Positions 9,998 to 18,082 of a stretch of 64,000 nucleotides of DNA are shown one piece after another. Numbering within the stretch: position 1 is the first letter of the stretch; every line of letters begins with the position of its first letter. This stretch comes from Ferrovibrio sp965278975 (lineage in GTDB: Bacteria > Pseudomonadota > Alphaproteobacteria > Ferrovibrionales > Ferrovibrionaceae). The notes beneath the pieces were generated by a model, which was not told where the DNA came from, did not search any database, and saw nothing but the letters and a program-made list of their open reading frames with translations. Made by a program: the position numbers and the translations under genes. Location: positions 1,116,001 to 1,180,000 of the forward strand of contig NZ_OZ257126.1 in assembly GCF_965278975.1 (NCBI RefSeq), read 5' to 3'.

Positions 9998-10027
9998 AAG
10001 GCCCGGCTGTTCCAGCCGGGCCTTTTT
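9998..10027 (+). terminator. Rho-independent terminator after the YcaC-like gene
   Basis: A 12-bp perfect stem (9998-10009 with 10013-10024) with a TTC loop, followed by TTT. Confidence 0.9.
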
Positions 10028-10121
10028 CATATTCCCGTCCTGGCTGCGGGATTTCCGGATGCGATGGTACATCCGCCGCGATAGACTCGCTGATCGCACG
10101 ATCAGGACACGCCATTCGGCC

Positions 10122-10760
10122 ATGCCGCCGCCCTTCTCTCCGTCGCCGGAATCCCTGCCATCCGAACCCGGTATGCAGCCGGTATTGGCCGAGCGGCATG
10201 AAACCGCCAGCCATTTCGGCATGATCGCCGAGCCGATGCTGCGGCATCTGGCGGATTACTGGCTCAGCCGCCGCCAGGGCCGCATGATGCCCCGGCGCAG
10301 CGATATCGATCCGCTGCATATCCCCTGGGCCTTGCCGTATCTGTTCCTGGTCGATTGCGTGGCAGCCGCCGGTGCCGATGGCAGCAACTGGCGCTATCGC
10401 TACCGCCTGGCTGGCGAACAGATCGAAGCCGTGTTCCGCGACCGCCTCAACCGCAGCAGTATGCGCAATACCTGGCTCGATGAAAGTATGCCGGCCCACA
10501 CCCTGGCGGCGACAATGCAACGCTGGCGGCCTTTGCCGGAGCAGGGCCATATCCTGTACATGCATGGCATGATCTATCGCCTGACCGACCGCTTCGCGCG
10601 CGGCGGCCGCCTGATGCTGCCGCTGGCCGAGGAAGCCGATGGACTGGTCAGCGGCCTGATCGGCATTACCGTCTGCGACTGGATCGGGGCGGCGCCGCCA
10701 CCGGCCAGCGGCGAGCCCGATGTGACCATCACCCATATTCCGGCCGGCGCGCTGGCCTGA
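10122..10760 (+). CDS. PAS_5-type PAS domain protein (copy 2 of 3)
   Basis: About 212 residues. It has the same core as the other two small PAS proteins here: LADYWLSRRQGRMMPRRSDID, then a hydrophobic strand, then NWRYRYRLAGEQIE. It has a longer Pro/Ser-rich N-terminus than the others. No output domain or membrane segment is visible, so a stand-alone sensor or adaptor role is inferred, and the ligand is unknown. The start is uncertain: ATG at 10122 is taken, while 10059 and 10173 are in-frame alternatives without clear ribosome binding sites. It stands alone between the YcaC terminator and the peroxiredoxin gene. Confidence 0.7.
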   Translation: MPPPFSPSPESLPSEPGMQPVLAERHETASHFGMIAEPMLRHLADYWLSRRQGRMMPRRSDIDPLHIPWALPYLFLVDCVAAAGADGSNWRYRYRLAGEQIEAVFRDRLNRSSMRNTWLDESMPAHTLAATMQRWRPLPEQGHILYMHGMIYRLTDRFARGGRLMLPLAEEADGLVSGLIGITVCDWIGAAPPPASGEPDVTITHIPAGALA

Positions 10761-10903
10761 GGCAAAAACGTTACGCCGCTTTTATGCGGAAGCATGGTTT
10801 CATGTGGCCGACAAAAAACTTTTGTTTTTCCGCGCGGCTTCCGCGCCCTACTTTCAATGCTTCGATAAAGCAGCACTCGGCGAAGCAGCAGCAGGAGGAA
10901 ACC

Positions 10904-11563
10904 ATGGGTTTGCGCATTGGCAGCAAGGCACCGGATTTCGAGGCCGATACCACGGTGGGCCGCATCAAGTTCCATGATTATGTCGGCGAGGGCTGGGCGA
11001 TCCTGTTTTCGCATCCGAAGGATTTCACCCCGGTCTGCACCACAGAGCTTGGCGCGGTGGCGAAGCTGAAGCCGGAATTCGACAAGCGCAATGTGAAGGT
11101 GCTGGGCCTGAGCGTCGATCCGGTAAGCGACCACCATCGCTGGGTTGGCGATATCAAGGATGTCACCGGCTTCCTGCCGGATTATCCGCTGATCGGCGAT
11201 GGCGATCTCAACATCGCCAAGCTCTACGACATGCTGCCGGAAGATGCCGGCGCATCCTCGCAGGGCCGCACGGCGGCGGATAACCTCACCGTGCGCACGG
11301 TCTACATCGTCGGGCCGGACAAGGCGATCAAGGCGCAGCTCGCCTATCCGATGACATCGGGGCGCAATTTCGACGAGATCCTGCGCCTGGTGGACAGTCT
11401 GCAACTCACCGCCAAGCATAAGGTGGCGACGCCGGCCAATTGGAAGCAGGGCGAGGATGTGATCATCGCCGGCTCGGTGAGCAACGAGGAAGCCAAGGAG
11501 AAATATCCCGACGGCTGGCAGGCGCCGAAACCCTATCTGCGCATTGTGCCGCAGCCGAAGTAG
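10904..11563 (+). CDS. 1-Cys peroxiredoxin (Prx6 family)
   Basis: A 219-residue thiol peroxidase. FSHPKDFTPVCTTELG holds the peroxidatic cysteine (C45) in the PxxxT/SxxC setting. The SVDPVSDHHRWVGDI segment and the long C-terminal domain (NWKQGEDVIIAGSVSNEEA) are typical of the Prx6 group. It reduces hydrogen peroxide, organic peroxides and peroxynitrite in the cytoplasm. GCAGGAGG at 10891-10898 fixes the start at 10904. The 120 bases before it include an AT-rich stretch (ACAAAAAACTTTTGTTTTT) that may be promoter. It appears monocistronic. Confidence 0.95.
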   Translation: MGLRIGSKAPDFEADTTVGRIKFHDYVGEGWAILFSHPKDFTPVCTTELGAVAKLKPEFDKRNVKVLGLSVDPVSDHHRWVGDIKDVTGFLPDYPLIGDGDLNIAKLYDMLPEDAGASSQGRTAADNLTVRTVYIVGPDKAIKAQLAYPMTSGRNFDEILRLVDSLQLTAKHKVATPANWKQGEDVIIAGSVSNEEAKEKYPDGWQAPKPYLRIVPQPK

Positions 11564-11668
11564 GCGGCCGCACACCGAAATGATCATGGCGGCGCAAGCG
11601 CCTGGATCACCGATGTCACGCGAATTTGAGTCCTTGCCGTGATGGCATGTCGGCTTCTAAATGCCGGC

Positions 11669-12088
11669 ATGACTGCATCTCTCACGCGCCGCCGCTTCGC
11701 CACCGCCACCCTGGCTCTGCTGCTGCTGATGGCCTTTGCCGATGCCATCTGGCTCAGCCTCGCCGCCCCCGCTTTCTATCGTCCGCTGCTGGGCGACAGG
11801 CTGAACGACATGCCGGTGCTGTGGGCGGCCATCGGCTTCTACCTGCTCTACGCAGCCGGTGTTGCCTGGTTCGTGCTGCGGCCGGCGCTCGTTGCTGCCT
11901 CCGCCAGGCGGGCCGTGCTGCATGGCGCAGGCTTCGGCCTGGTCGCCTATGGCACCTATGATCTCACCAACCAGGCAACCATCGTCGGCTGGCCGGTAGC
12001 CGTGACCCTGGTGGACATGGCCTGGGGTAGCCTGCTGACCGCCAGCACTGCCGGCCTGGCGACCTGGATCGCTTTGCGGCGTGATTAA
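11669..12088 (+). CDS. DUF2177 family membrane protein
   Basis: About 139 residues with four predicted membrane segments. The family hallmarks are ADAIWLSLAAPAFY near the start, YAAGVAWFVLRPAL, the GAGFGLVAYGTYDLTNQATIVGWP block, and TLVDMAWGSLL. No biochemical function is established for DUF2177. The start at 11669 is preferred. In-frame GTG 11639 and ATG 11642 would place the N-terminus in a palindrome-like stretch (11641-11671, ending GCCGGCATGAC) that resembles a decayed REP-like unit. Confidence 0.8.
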   Translation: MTASLTRRRFATATLALLLLMAFADAIWLSLAAPAFYRPLLGDRLNDMPVLWAAIGFYLLYAAGVAWFVLRPALVAASARRAVLHGAGFGLVAYGTYDLTNQATIVGWPVAVTLVDMAWGSLLTASTAGLATWIALRRD

Positions 12089-12098
12089 TTTTTATTTG

Positions 12099-12110
12099 AC
12101 TTAATTAAGT
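12099..12110. promoter_or_regulatory. Palindrome upstream of the arsR-like gene (candidate autoregulatory operator)
   Basis: ACTTAATTAAGT is a perfect 12-bp palindrome in an AT-rich stretch, overlapping a TATAAT sequence at 12110-12115. It lies 21 bases before the ArsR-type start codon, where these repressors usually bind their own promoter. Confidence 0.5.
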
Positions 12111-12131
12111 ATAATATGAAATAAAGCCGCC

Positions 12132-12440
12132 ATGGAGACTTTCGCGGCGCTTTCTGATCCCACGAGGCGGCAGATCATCGAACTGCTCGGCCCCGGCCCC
12201 CTGCCGGCCGGCTCGATTGCGCAGCGTTTCGCGCTCTCCGCACCCGCCGTGTCGCAGCATCTCAAGGTGCTGCGCCAGGCCGGGTTGGTGACGCAGCAGG
12301 TGGATGCGCAGCGCCGCATCTATGCCCTCAACCCCGCCGGCTTCGCCGCCATGGAGCAATGGCTGGCAGGGGTGCGGCGCTTCTGGGGGCCGAAACTCGA
12401 TACCCTGGAAGCTGAACTCATGAAGGACGACACGCCATGA
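12132..12440 (+). CDS. ArsR-family winged-helix repressor
   Basis: A 102-residue protein whose whole length is a winged helix: FAALSDPTRRQIIELLGPGPLPAGSIA, then SAPAVSQHLKVLRQAGLVTQ (recognition helix) and RRIYALNP (wing). There are no cysteine metal-binding motifs, so it is not a metal sensor of the classic type. It belongs to the common group paired with an SRPBCC/AHSA1 gene. The downstream SRPBCC gene overlaps it by ATGA. Autoregulation through the palindrome at 12099-12110 is inferred. Confidence 0.9.
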   Translation: METFAALSDPTRRQIIELLGPGPLPAGSIAQRFALSAPAVSQHLKVLRQAGLVTQQVDAQRRIYALNPAGFAAMEQWLAGVRRFWGPKLDTLEAELMKDDTP

Positions 12441-13006
12441 ACCAGGCCGCGCCCGTGCTGAACAGCCATGATTATGGCGAGGTGCTGGAATCCGGCGCGG
12501 TGCGCTTCACCCGCCTGTTGCCCGGCCCCATGGAACGCGTGTGGCGCTACATCACCGAGCCGGAATTGCGCGCCCGATGGCTGGCTGGCGGGCCGATGGA
12601 GCTGCGCCTGGGCGGCAAAGTGGCGCTGGAATTCTGGAATGGGACTTTAAGCAGCGAGCCGGACCCGACGCCGGCCGAGTATTGCGGCTGCGATGGCGCC
12701 ACATTGCTGGGCCGCATCACGCAGCTTGAGCCGCCGCGCCTCTTGGCCTTCACCTGGGGCGAGGATGGCAGCGAAGCTGGCCAGCCGGTTTCGGAAGTGA
12801 CCTTCGAACTGACAGAGCAGGCTGGCGGCAAGGTCCGCCTGGTGCTGACCCATCGCCGCCTCACTACCGAGCTGATGCAGAATGTCGGCCCCGGCTGGCA
12901 CACCCATCTGGATACGCTGGTGCTGGCAGCGGAAGGTCGCCGCATCGCCGGCTTCTGGCAACGCTTCCTCGACCTGAAAGCCTATTACGCGGCGCGGATC
13001 AGGTAG
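12437..13006 (+). CDS. SRPBCC/AHSA1-domain protein
   Basis: A 189-residue START/Bet v 1-like protein with the pattern of this group: RLLPGPMERVWRYITEPELRARW, the acidic GGKVALEFWNG strand, and LVLTHRRL. The C-terminal HLDTLVLAAEGRRIAGFWQRF helix lines the cavity in relatives. It probably binds a small hydrophobic ligand; the function of ArsR-paired members is mostly unknown. It starts inside the stop codon of the arsR-like gene (ATGA), so translation is probably coupled. Confidence 0.85.
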   Translation: MNQAAPVLNSHDYGEVLESGAVRFTRLLPGPMERVWRYITEPELRARWLAGGPMELRLGGKVALEFWNGTLSSEPDPTPAEYCGCDGATLLGRITQLEPPRLLAFTWGEDGSEAGQPVSEVTFELTEQAGGKVRLVLTHRRLTTELMQNVGPGWHTHLDTLVLAAEGRRIAGFWQRFLDLKAYYAARIR

Positions 13007-13012
13007 CGCCCT

Positions 13013-14179
13013 TCACCAGGCAGCTTCGAGCAGAGCCACAAGGTCTTCCGGGCCTTTGATCGGCTTCGGGTTGGTGCGCACCCAGAGATTTTCCATCGCG
13101 CCTTCCGCGATCTTGGCGAACTGGCTTTTCTCCACCTTAAGGTCGCGTAGCCGCGTCGGCTGGCCCAGCGCGGCGATCATATCGGCCACGGCCTGCGCCG
13201 CATCGCCATCGCGGCGGCCCAGCACTTCGGCGATGCGCGCCTGCTGCGGCGCCGTCACGTCGCGGTTATGGCGCATCACATGCGGCAGCATGATGCAGGA
13301 AGTGTGGCCATGGCTCATGCCGGTGACGGCGCCAAGGCTGTGGCCGATGCCGTGGCTGGCGCCATAGGGCACACGCATAATGCCGATGCCGGAAAGCCAG
13401 GCGGCCTGCAGGCAATCGAGCCGCGCCTGCATGTCATTGGGATCGCGCATGCTGCCGAGCAAGGCCGTCGAGAACAATCGCAGCGCCTGCAATGACGTCG
13501 CCTCGATCAGCGGCGAGGGCTGGATCGAGCAGATGCCCTCGACTGAATGGTCGATGGCGCGGATGGCGGTGGAAAGCCACAGCCATTGCGGCGTATGCAC
13601 CGTCACCGCCGGATCGAGGATGACACTGGCGGCGCCGATCTCGCGCCCGACATAGCCATGCTTGATCTGCCGCACCGGATCGGTGCAGCCGCCGAAATTG
13701 GAGAATTCAGCCGCCGAAAGCGTGGTGGACAGCACGATCTGGCGCATCGGCGGCGGCTTCACCACCGGAATGAAGCGCGTGCCATCGGGATTGGCGCGCA
13801 GATGGTAGTCATCAAGCTGTTGCGGATTGGTAAGGCCATGGGCCAGCGCGATCAGCGCCACTTTCACGGTATCGATTGCCGTGCCGCCGCCGAAGGTGAG
13901 GATCAGATCCGGCTTGGCTTCGCGCACCGCATCGGCGCAGGCGATCACGCTGGGGCGTGGCGTATGCTCGCGGCATTCATCGAAGGTGCCGGCATGGCGT
14001 TCACCGAGTGCACGGCGAATTTTTTCCACCGCATCGGTGGTGCGGTTCAATGTCTTGCTGGTGACGATGAATACCCGCCGCGCGCCGCGCCGGTCGGCTT
14101 CCTCGACCACGGCCTTTTCCGCCGCTTGGCCCCAGATCACCCGATCCTGGGCCAAGAATTCATGCATGCCGCTGTTCAT
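13013..14179 (-). CDS. Iron-containing alcohol dehydrogenase family protein
   Basis: A 388-residue protein. The dinucleotide-binding part contains LTFGGGTAIDTVKV. The C-terminal helical domain contains RAIDHSVEG and YGASHGIGHSLGAVTGMSHGHTS, with the His residues that hold the metal. The family oxidises alcohols or reduces aldehydes or maleylacetate with NAD(P); the substrate cannot be told. The start at 14179 has GGGAGGGCG just upstream; the open frame continues further but loses similarity. The gene lies 49 bases after the kinase gene on the same strand. It may be the distal gene of the signalling operon. Confidence 0.85.
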   Translation of the reverse strand: MNSGMHEFLAQDRVIWGQAAEKAVVEEADRRGARRVFIVTSKTLNRTTDAVEKIRRALGERHAGTFDECREHTPRPSVIACADAVREAKPDLILTFGGGTAIDTVKVALIALAHGLTNPQQLDDYHLRANPDGTRFIPVVKPPPMRQIVLSTTLSAAEFSNFGGCTDPVRQIKHGYVGREIGAASVILDPAVTVHTPQWLWLSTAIRAIDHSVEGICSIQPSPLIEATSLQALRLFSTALLGSMRDPNDMQARLDCLQAAWLSGIGIMRVPYGASHGIGHSLGAVTGMSHGHTSCIMLPHVMRHNRDVTAPQQARIAEVLGRRDGDAAQAVADMIAALGQPTRLRDLKVEKSQFAKIAEGAMENLWVRTNPKPIKGPEDLVALLEAAW

Positions 14180-14228
14180 GCGCGCCCTCCCGCTTTGCCG
14201 CGAGTATGGCGTCTGCCCGATCCATACT

Positions 14229-15710
14229 TCAAGCCGGAGACAGCGGAAACCACAGCGAGGCACGGGTGCCGCCGCGTGCCGGATCGATGCGCGCCAGCAC
14301 CAGGCTGCCGCCATGCAGTTCGGCCAGCCGCTTGGTGATCGAGAGGCCGAGGCCGGCGCCGCCATGACGGCGGGTATAGGCATTGTTGATGATGCCGAAC
14401 GGTTCCAGCACTTGTTGCAGCATATCGGCGGCGATGCCGGGGCCGGAATCGCAGACATCGATACGCAGGCCGTCTTCCGCCCGCACTGCCTCGATGGCGA
14501 TGCTGCCGCCCTCGGGCGTGTATTTCACCGCATTGGCGATCAGGTTGAGCAGCATCTGGCGCAGCGCGCGGCGGTCGGCGGAGAGCAACTGCTCGGGCGG
14601 CACGCAGACAGTCACCAGGATGCGGCCATCATCGATCAGCGGCTGCAGCAGCGTGAGGCATTCCTCTATCAGCGGCTTGAGCCGCAGTTCCTCACGCTGC
14701 AGCCGCAGCTTGCCGGCTTCCAGAGCCGAAAGATCCAGGATGTCGTTTACCAGGCTGAGCAGATGCTCGGCGCTGGTAACGATCAGGCGGCCATATTCGC
14801 TGTATTTCGGATTGCCGAGCGGGCCGTTGATCTCCATCGCGATCATTTCCGCGAAGCCGATGATGCCGTTCAGCGGCGTGCGCAATTCATGGCTCATATT
14901 GGCCAGGAACATGCTCTTGGCATGAGCCGATTCCGCCGCCTCTTCCAGTGCCTGCTGCAACTTGGCTTCGCGCAGCTTGTGGTGCCGGATATCGCGGTAG
15001 AAAGCCGCCAGCACGCCATGGCCATCCAGTTCCATGCGCCGTGCGCTGATCTCGACCGGCAGCAGGTTGCCCTCGGCATGGCACAGGCTGGTGCTGTAGA
15101 CCAGCGGGCGGTCGCCAATGGCAGCAGCAGCGAAGCGCTCCACCAGGCCACGGCTGCCTTCCGGATGCAGGTCGCGCTCGCGCCGGCCGATCAGCGCCGC
15201 CGGCATGCAGCCGAGCATTTCGCCGGCGGTCGGGTTGGCATCCAGAATGCTGCCATTGTCGATATCCACCATCAGGATGGCGTCGGGGCAGCCTTCCATG
15301 ATGGCGCGGTGCTTGCGCTCGGAAGCCAGCATGCGGGCCTGGTCGTCGCGCCGCTCGGTGACATCGCGCAGCACCGCCAGGATCACCTCGACACCGTCAC
15401 GCTCGGCCTTGAGCAGCGACGCCTCAGCGGGAAACAGGCTGCCATTGCGCCGCATGCCGGTCACCTCGCGGCGGCTATGCATCATATAAGCAGTGATATG
15501 TGATTGCGCGAAGCGCGCCACATGCTCGCGATGCGTCGCGCGCGAGGGCAGTGGAATCAGCAGTTCGAGCGGCTGACCGATGATCTCGCGCCGACTATAG
15601 CCGAAGATGCTTTCCGCCATGCGGTTGAAATCGATGATACGCTGATCGGGCCCAATGGTGATCACTGCCTCGGGTATGAAGGCAAGCAGGCTATCCTGCA
15701 GATTGTTCAT
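14229..15710 (-). CDS. PAS-PAS sensor histidine kinase
   Basis: A 493-residue soluble kinase. PAS 1 spans about 5-120, PAS 2 about 130-245, the dimerisation domain has FLANMSHELRTPLNGIIGF with the phospho-acceptor H274, and an ATPase domain closes the protein (DSGPGIAADML, GGAGLGLSITKRLAELHGG). There is no membrane segment, so it senses a cytoplasmic signal. Its start codon overlaps the stop of the chemoreceptor gene (ATGA at 15710-15707), which argues for coupled translation. No cognate regulator is adjacent on this strand; the divergent regulator at 18083 lacks the usual phospho-acceptor. Confidence 0.92.
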   Translation of the reverse strand: MNNLQDSLLAFIPEAVITIGPDQRIIDFNRMAESIFGYSRREIIGQPLELLIPLPSRATHREHVARFAQSHITAYMMHSRREVTGMRRNGSLFPAEASLLKAERDGVEVILAVLRDVTERRDDQARMLASERKHRAIMEGCPDAILMVDIDNGSILDANPTAGEMLGCMPAALIGRRERDLHPEGSRGLVERFAAAAIGDRPLVYSTSLCHAEGNLLPVEISARRMELDGHGVLAAFYRDIRHHKLREAKLQQALEEAAESAHAKSMFLANMSHELRTPLNGIIGFAEMIAMEINGPLGNPKYSEYGRLIVTSAEHLLSLVNDILDLSALEAGKLRLQREELRLKPLIEECLTLLQPLIDDGRILVTVCVPPEQLLSADRRALRQMLLNLIANAVKYTPEGGSIAIEAVRAEDGLRIDVCDSGPGIAADMLQQVLEPFGIINNAYTRRHGGAGLGLSITKRLAELHGGSLVLARIDPARGGTRASLWFPLSPA

Positions 15711-17182
15711 GATGATGCTGTACGCCCATGGCGGCTATGCTCTTGCCCGACTATGCCTTCGCGCGGCGCTTTGTTGAAAAAGGCAACGATGCGGGCCAGT
15801 TCGCCGGCCTGTTCCGTGAGCGTTGCAGTGGCGGCGCTGTTTTCCTCAACCAGGGCAGAATTGCGCTGGGTAAGCTGATCCAGGTTGCCAACGGCGATAT
15901 TCACCTCCTGCAATCCCTGCGCCTGTTCGCGGCCAGCATGGGCAATTTCATCGACGATGGCGGCAACGCGGCCACTGGCGCTGGTGATCTGACCCAGGAT
16001 ATCGCCGCTCTCGCGCACATGGCGCACACCGGCCTTGACCTGCTGATCGGTCTCGTTGATCAGCCCCTTGATCTCGCGCGAGGCATTGGCGGCACGCTGC
16101 GCCAGGGCGCGCACTTCCTGCGCCACGACAGCGAAGCCCTTGCCGGCTTCGCCGGCCCGTGCAGCTTCCACGGATGCATTGAGCGCCAGCAGGTTGGTCT
16201 GGAACGCAATCTCATCGATCAGGCCGACAATGGCAACGATGCGCTGCGCGCTCTGCTCGATGCGGTCCATCGCCGCCACCGCTTCCTGCATGGTGCGGCT
16301 GCCGCTGTTCGCGGCATCGCGCGCCGCCGCACTCAACTGGTTCAACGTCTGCGCGTTATCGGCGTTCTGCTTCACCGTCAGGGTCAGTTGCGACATCGCA
16401 GCGGCGGTCTGCTCCAGTGTCGCCGCCTGACTTTCGGTGCGCCCGGCCAGGTCGCGGCCACCGGCCGCCAGTTCGGCGGCGGCGGATTCCAGTGCCTCGG
16501 TGCTGCCCGCCAGCTTCTCGCTGACATCGCAGAGCACGGCGATGGTGGCGCCGGTATCGCGCATCAGCGTTGCGAATTCGCCCTGGTAGCCGCCCCCGTT
16601 CAGTCCTTCGCCGCCCCGGTCATCATCGGCCTGGCGCAGGCCGCTATCCGCTGCCCTCAGGTCGCCGCGCGCCAGGTTGCCCATCACACGGCCCAGCGCG
16701 CGCACCGCGCCAGCCGTGGTTTCCACCACGCTGTTGATGCCCTGCGCCAGGCTGAGCATGAAGCCCTGCTTGCCGGCTTCATCCAGCCGCTTGCTGAGAT
16801 CACCTTCCGCCGCCGCCGAAACCAGTCCGACAATCTCGGTTTCCAGCCGCGCGGTTTCCTCGGCGCGGTGACGCATGCTTTCGCGCGCCTGGTTGATGAT
16901 CTCGGCGCCGCGGCGGAAATTGCCCGGCATGCCGGTTTCCAGGAACGGGCGATAATACTGGCCCTGGGAAGCCAATGTCAGCGAAGCGCCTGATTCGCGC
17001 ACGAAGGCATCGGCGAGATCGAGCAGGCGGTTCACCGCGATCAGCGCCGGCGCCAGTTCGCCATAGCTGGCGACATGCAGCACCCGCACCGACAGATCGC
17101 CGCGCGCCGCGCGGCCACACACATCATTCACTGCCTGCAGCGCCCGGCGATGCCGCCGTGCCGCTCCCCCGATCATCAGCAT
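15707..17182 (-). CDS. Soluble methyl-accepting chemotaxis protein
   Basis: A 491-residue chemoreceptor without membrane segments. Two HAMP-like segments come first (GDLSVRV near residue 30 and GDLSKRLDEAGK near 130). The cytoplasmic coiled coil follows, with the invariant hairpin tip IDEIAFQTNLLALNASVEAA and GFAVVAQEVRALAQR. It should form a cytoplasmic signalling cluster with CheA and CheW, which are not in the window. The start at 17182 follows GGGGGAGACAGG. The PAS gene 40 bases upstream could supply its sensory input, and the kinase gene overlaps its end. Confidence 0.9.
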   Translation of the reverse strand: MLMIGGAARRHRRALQAVNDVCGRAARGDLSVRVLHVASYGELAPALIAVNRLLDLADAFVRESGASLTLASQGQYYRPFLETGMPGNFRRGAEIINQARESMRHRAEETARLETEIVGLVSAAAEGDLSKRLDEAGKQGFMLSLAQGINSVVETTAGAVRALGRVMGNLARGDLRAADSGLRQADDDRGGEGLNGGGYQGEFATLMRDTGATIAVLCDVSEKLAGSTEALESAAAELAAGGRDLAGRTESQAATLEQTAAAMSQLTLTVKQNADNAQTLNQLSAAARDAANSGSRTMQEAVAAMDRIEQSAQRIVAIVGLIDEIAFQTNLLALNASVEAARAGEAGKGFAVVAQEVRALAQRAANASREIKGLINETDQQVKAGVRHVRESGDILGQITSASGRVAAIVDEIAHAGREQAQGLQEVNIAVGNLDQLTQRNSALVEENSAATATLTEQAGELARIVAFFNKAPREGIVGQEHSRHGRTASS

Positions 17183-17222
17183 CCTGTCTCCCCCATGCTG
17201 CCCTGTTGCCTGTTCGGCTTGC

Positions 17223-17750
17223 TTATCTGGTGGCGAGGCCGAGCACGAACTCGTCATAGCCCTGCTGGTTCTCGGCCAGCAGGGCATCGAGATGGGCCAG
17301 GCTGTCGCGCATGCCGGCACGGCGGTCTTGGCTATCAGCCTCGATGCGCAGCAATTCGCGGTAGATCGGTTCGATCACGCCGAGCGCACTGCGGCGCGGC
17401 TTGCGGCGATTGGAATGGTAGCCATCCACTTCACCGGCCAGGGTGAAGCTGGGCGTGACATGCGCCAGCACCCAGTAGAAATCGCCATTCTTTGCCATGT
17501 TCTTGACGAAGGCGAAAACCTCGCGGCCATCCTGGATGCGCTGCCACAGCAGCGCGAAGACGGCACGTGGCATATCGGGATGGCGTACGATGGAATGTGG
17601 CTGCCCCAGCACCTCGGCCTCGCCATAGAGGCCGACCGAACAGAACACATCGTTCACATAGACCAGCCGGCCCTTGAGGTCGGTCTTGCTGACGATGAGT
17701 TCGTCTTCCTGGAAATGGCGTTCCTGCAAGGTGGGTGTCGGGCGCTTCAT
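17223..17750 (-). CDS. Aer-like single PAS domain protein
   Basis: A 175-residue protein. The N-terminus TPTLQERHFQEDELIVSKTD and the segment HSIVRHPDMPRAVFALLWQRI, with GDFYWVLAHVTPSF, are the signature of the PAS domain of Aer-type redox and energy taxis receptors, which usually bind FAD. No membrane anchor or signalling domain is attached. It probably works in trans with the chemoreceptor encoded 40 bases downstream. GAGAGG before ATG 17750 supports this start; longer in-frame starts at 17771 and 17858 lack such a site. Confidence 0.8.
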   Translation of the reverse strand: MKRPTPTLQERHFQEDELIVSKTDLKGRLVYVNDVFCSVGLYGEAEVLGQPHSIVRHPDMPRAVFALLWQRIQDGREVFAFVKNMAKNGDFYWVLAHVTPSFTLAGEVDGYHSNRRKPRRSALGVIEPIYRELLRIEADSQDRRAGMRDSLAHLDALLAENQQGYDEFVLGLATR

Positions 17751-18082
17751 AAACAGCCTCTCGGTGGGCATTGAACCGAACAACACTGGTGTGCTGGATA
17801 TAATCACCCGGGCAAAGAATAAATTGCCGCCTGTTATCCAGCCGCCCGACCTATTCAAATTATTGGAGGGGCTGGCGTTACATTTTCAAAGTAAAAACAT
17901 CCTTATTATTGAAAAAACTCGTGCTTTTTATAGATGGAATCAATCCTAGATACTGAAATTCCTCATCGTTCCACACAATGTTGTAAATAATAAAATAGAA
18001 CTCACAATATCAGAGCGGGAAAATCCCTATCGATATATTCGCGGATTTTCCTATAATCCAGAAACGGTCGATTTGTTGCGGT
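17751..18082. other. AT-rich intergenic region with a dyad and -10 box
   Basis: This 332-base gap between the divergent PAS operon and the response regulator gene is much richer in A+T than the rest of the window, especially 17860-18060. It contains an 8-bp perfect dyad GAAAATCC/GGATTTTC (18019-18026 and 18043-18050) and a TATAAT at 18052-18057, placed correctly for a transcript starting near 18064. No open frame here looks coding. Confidence 0.5.
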
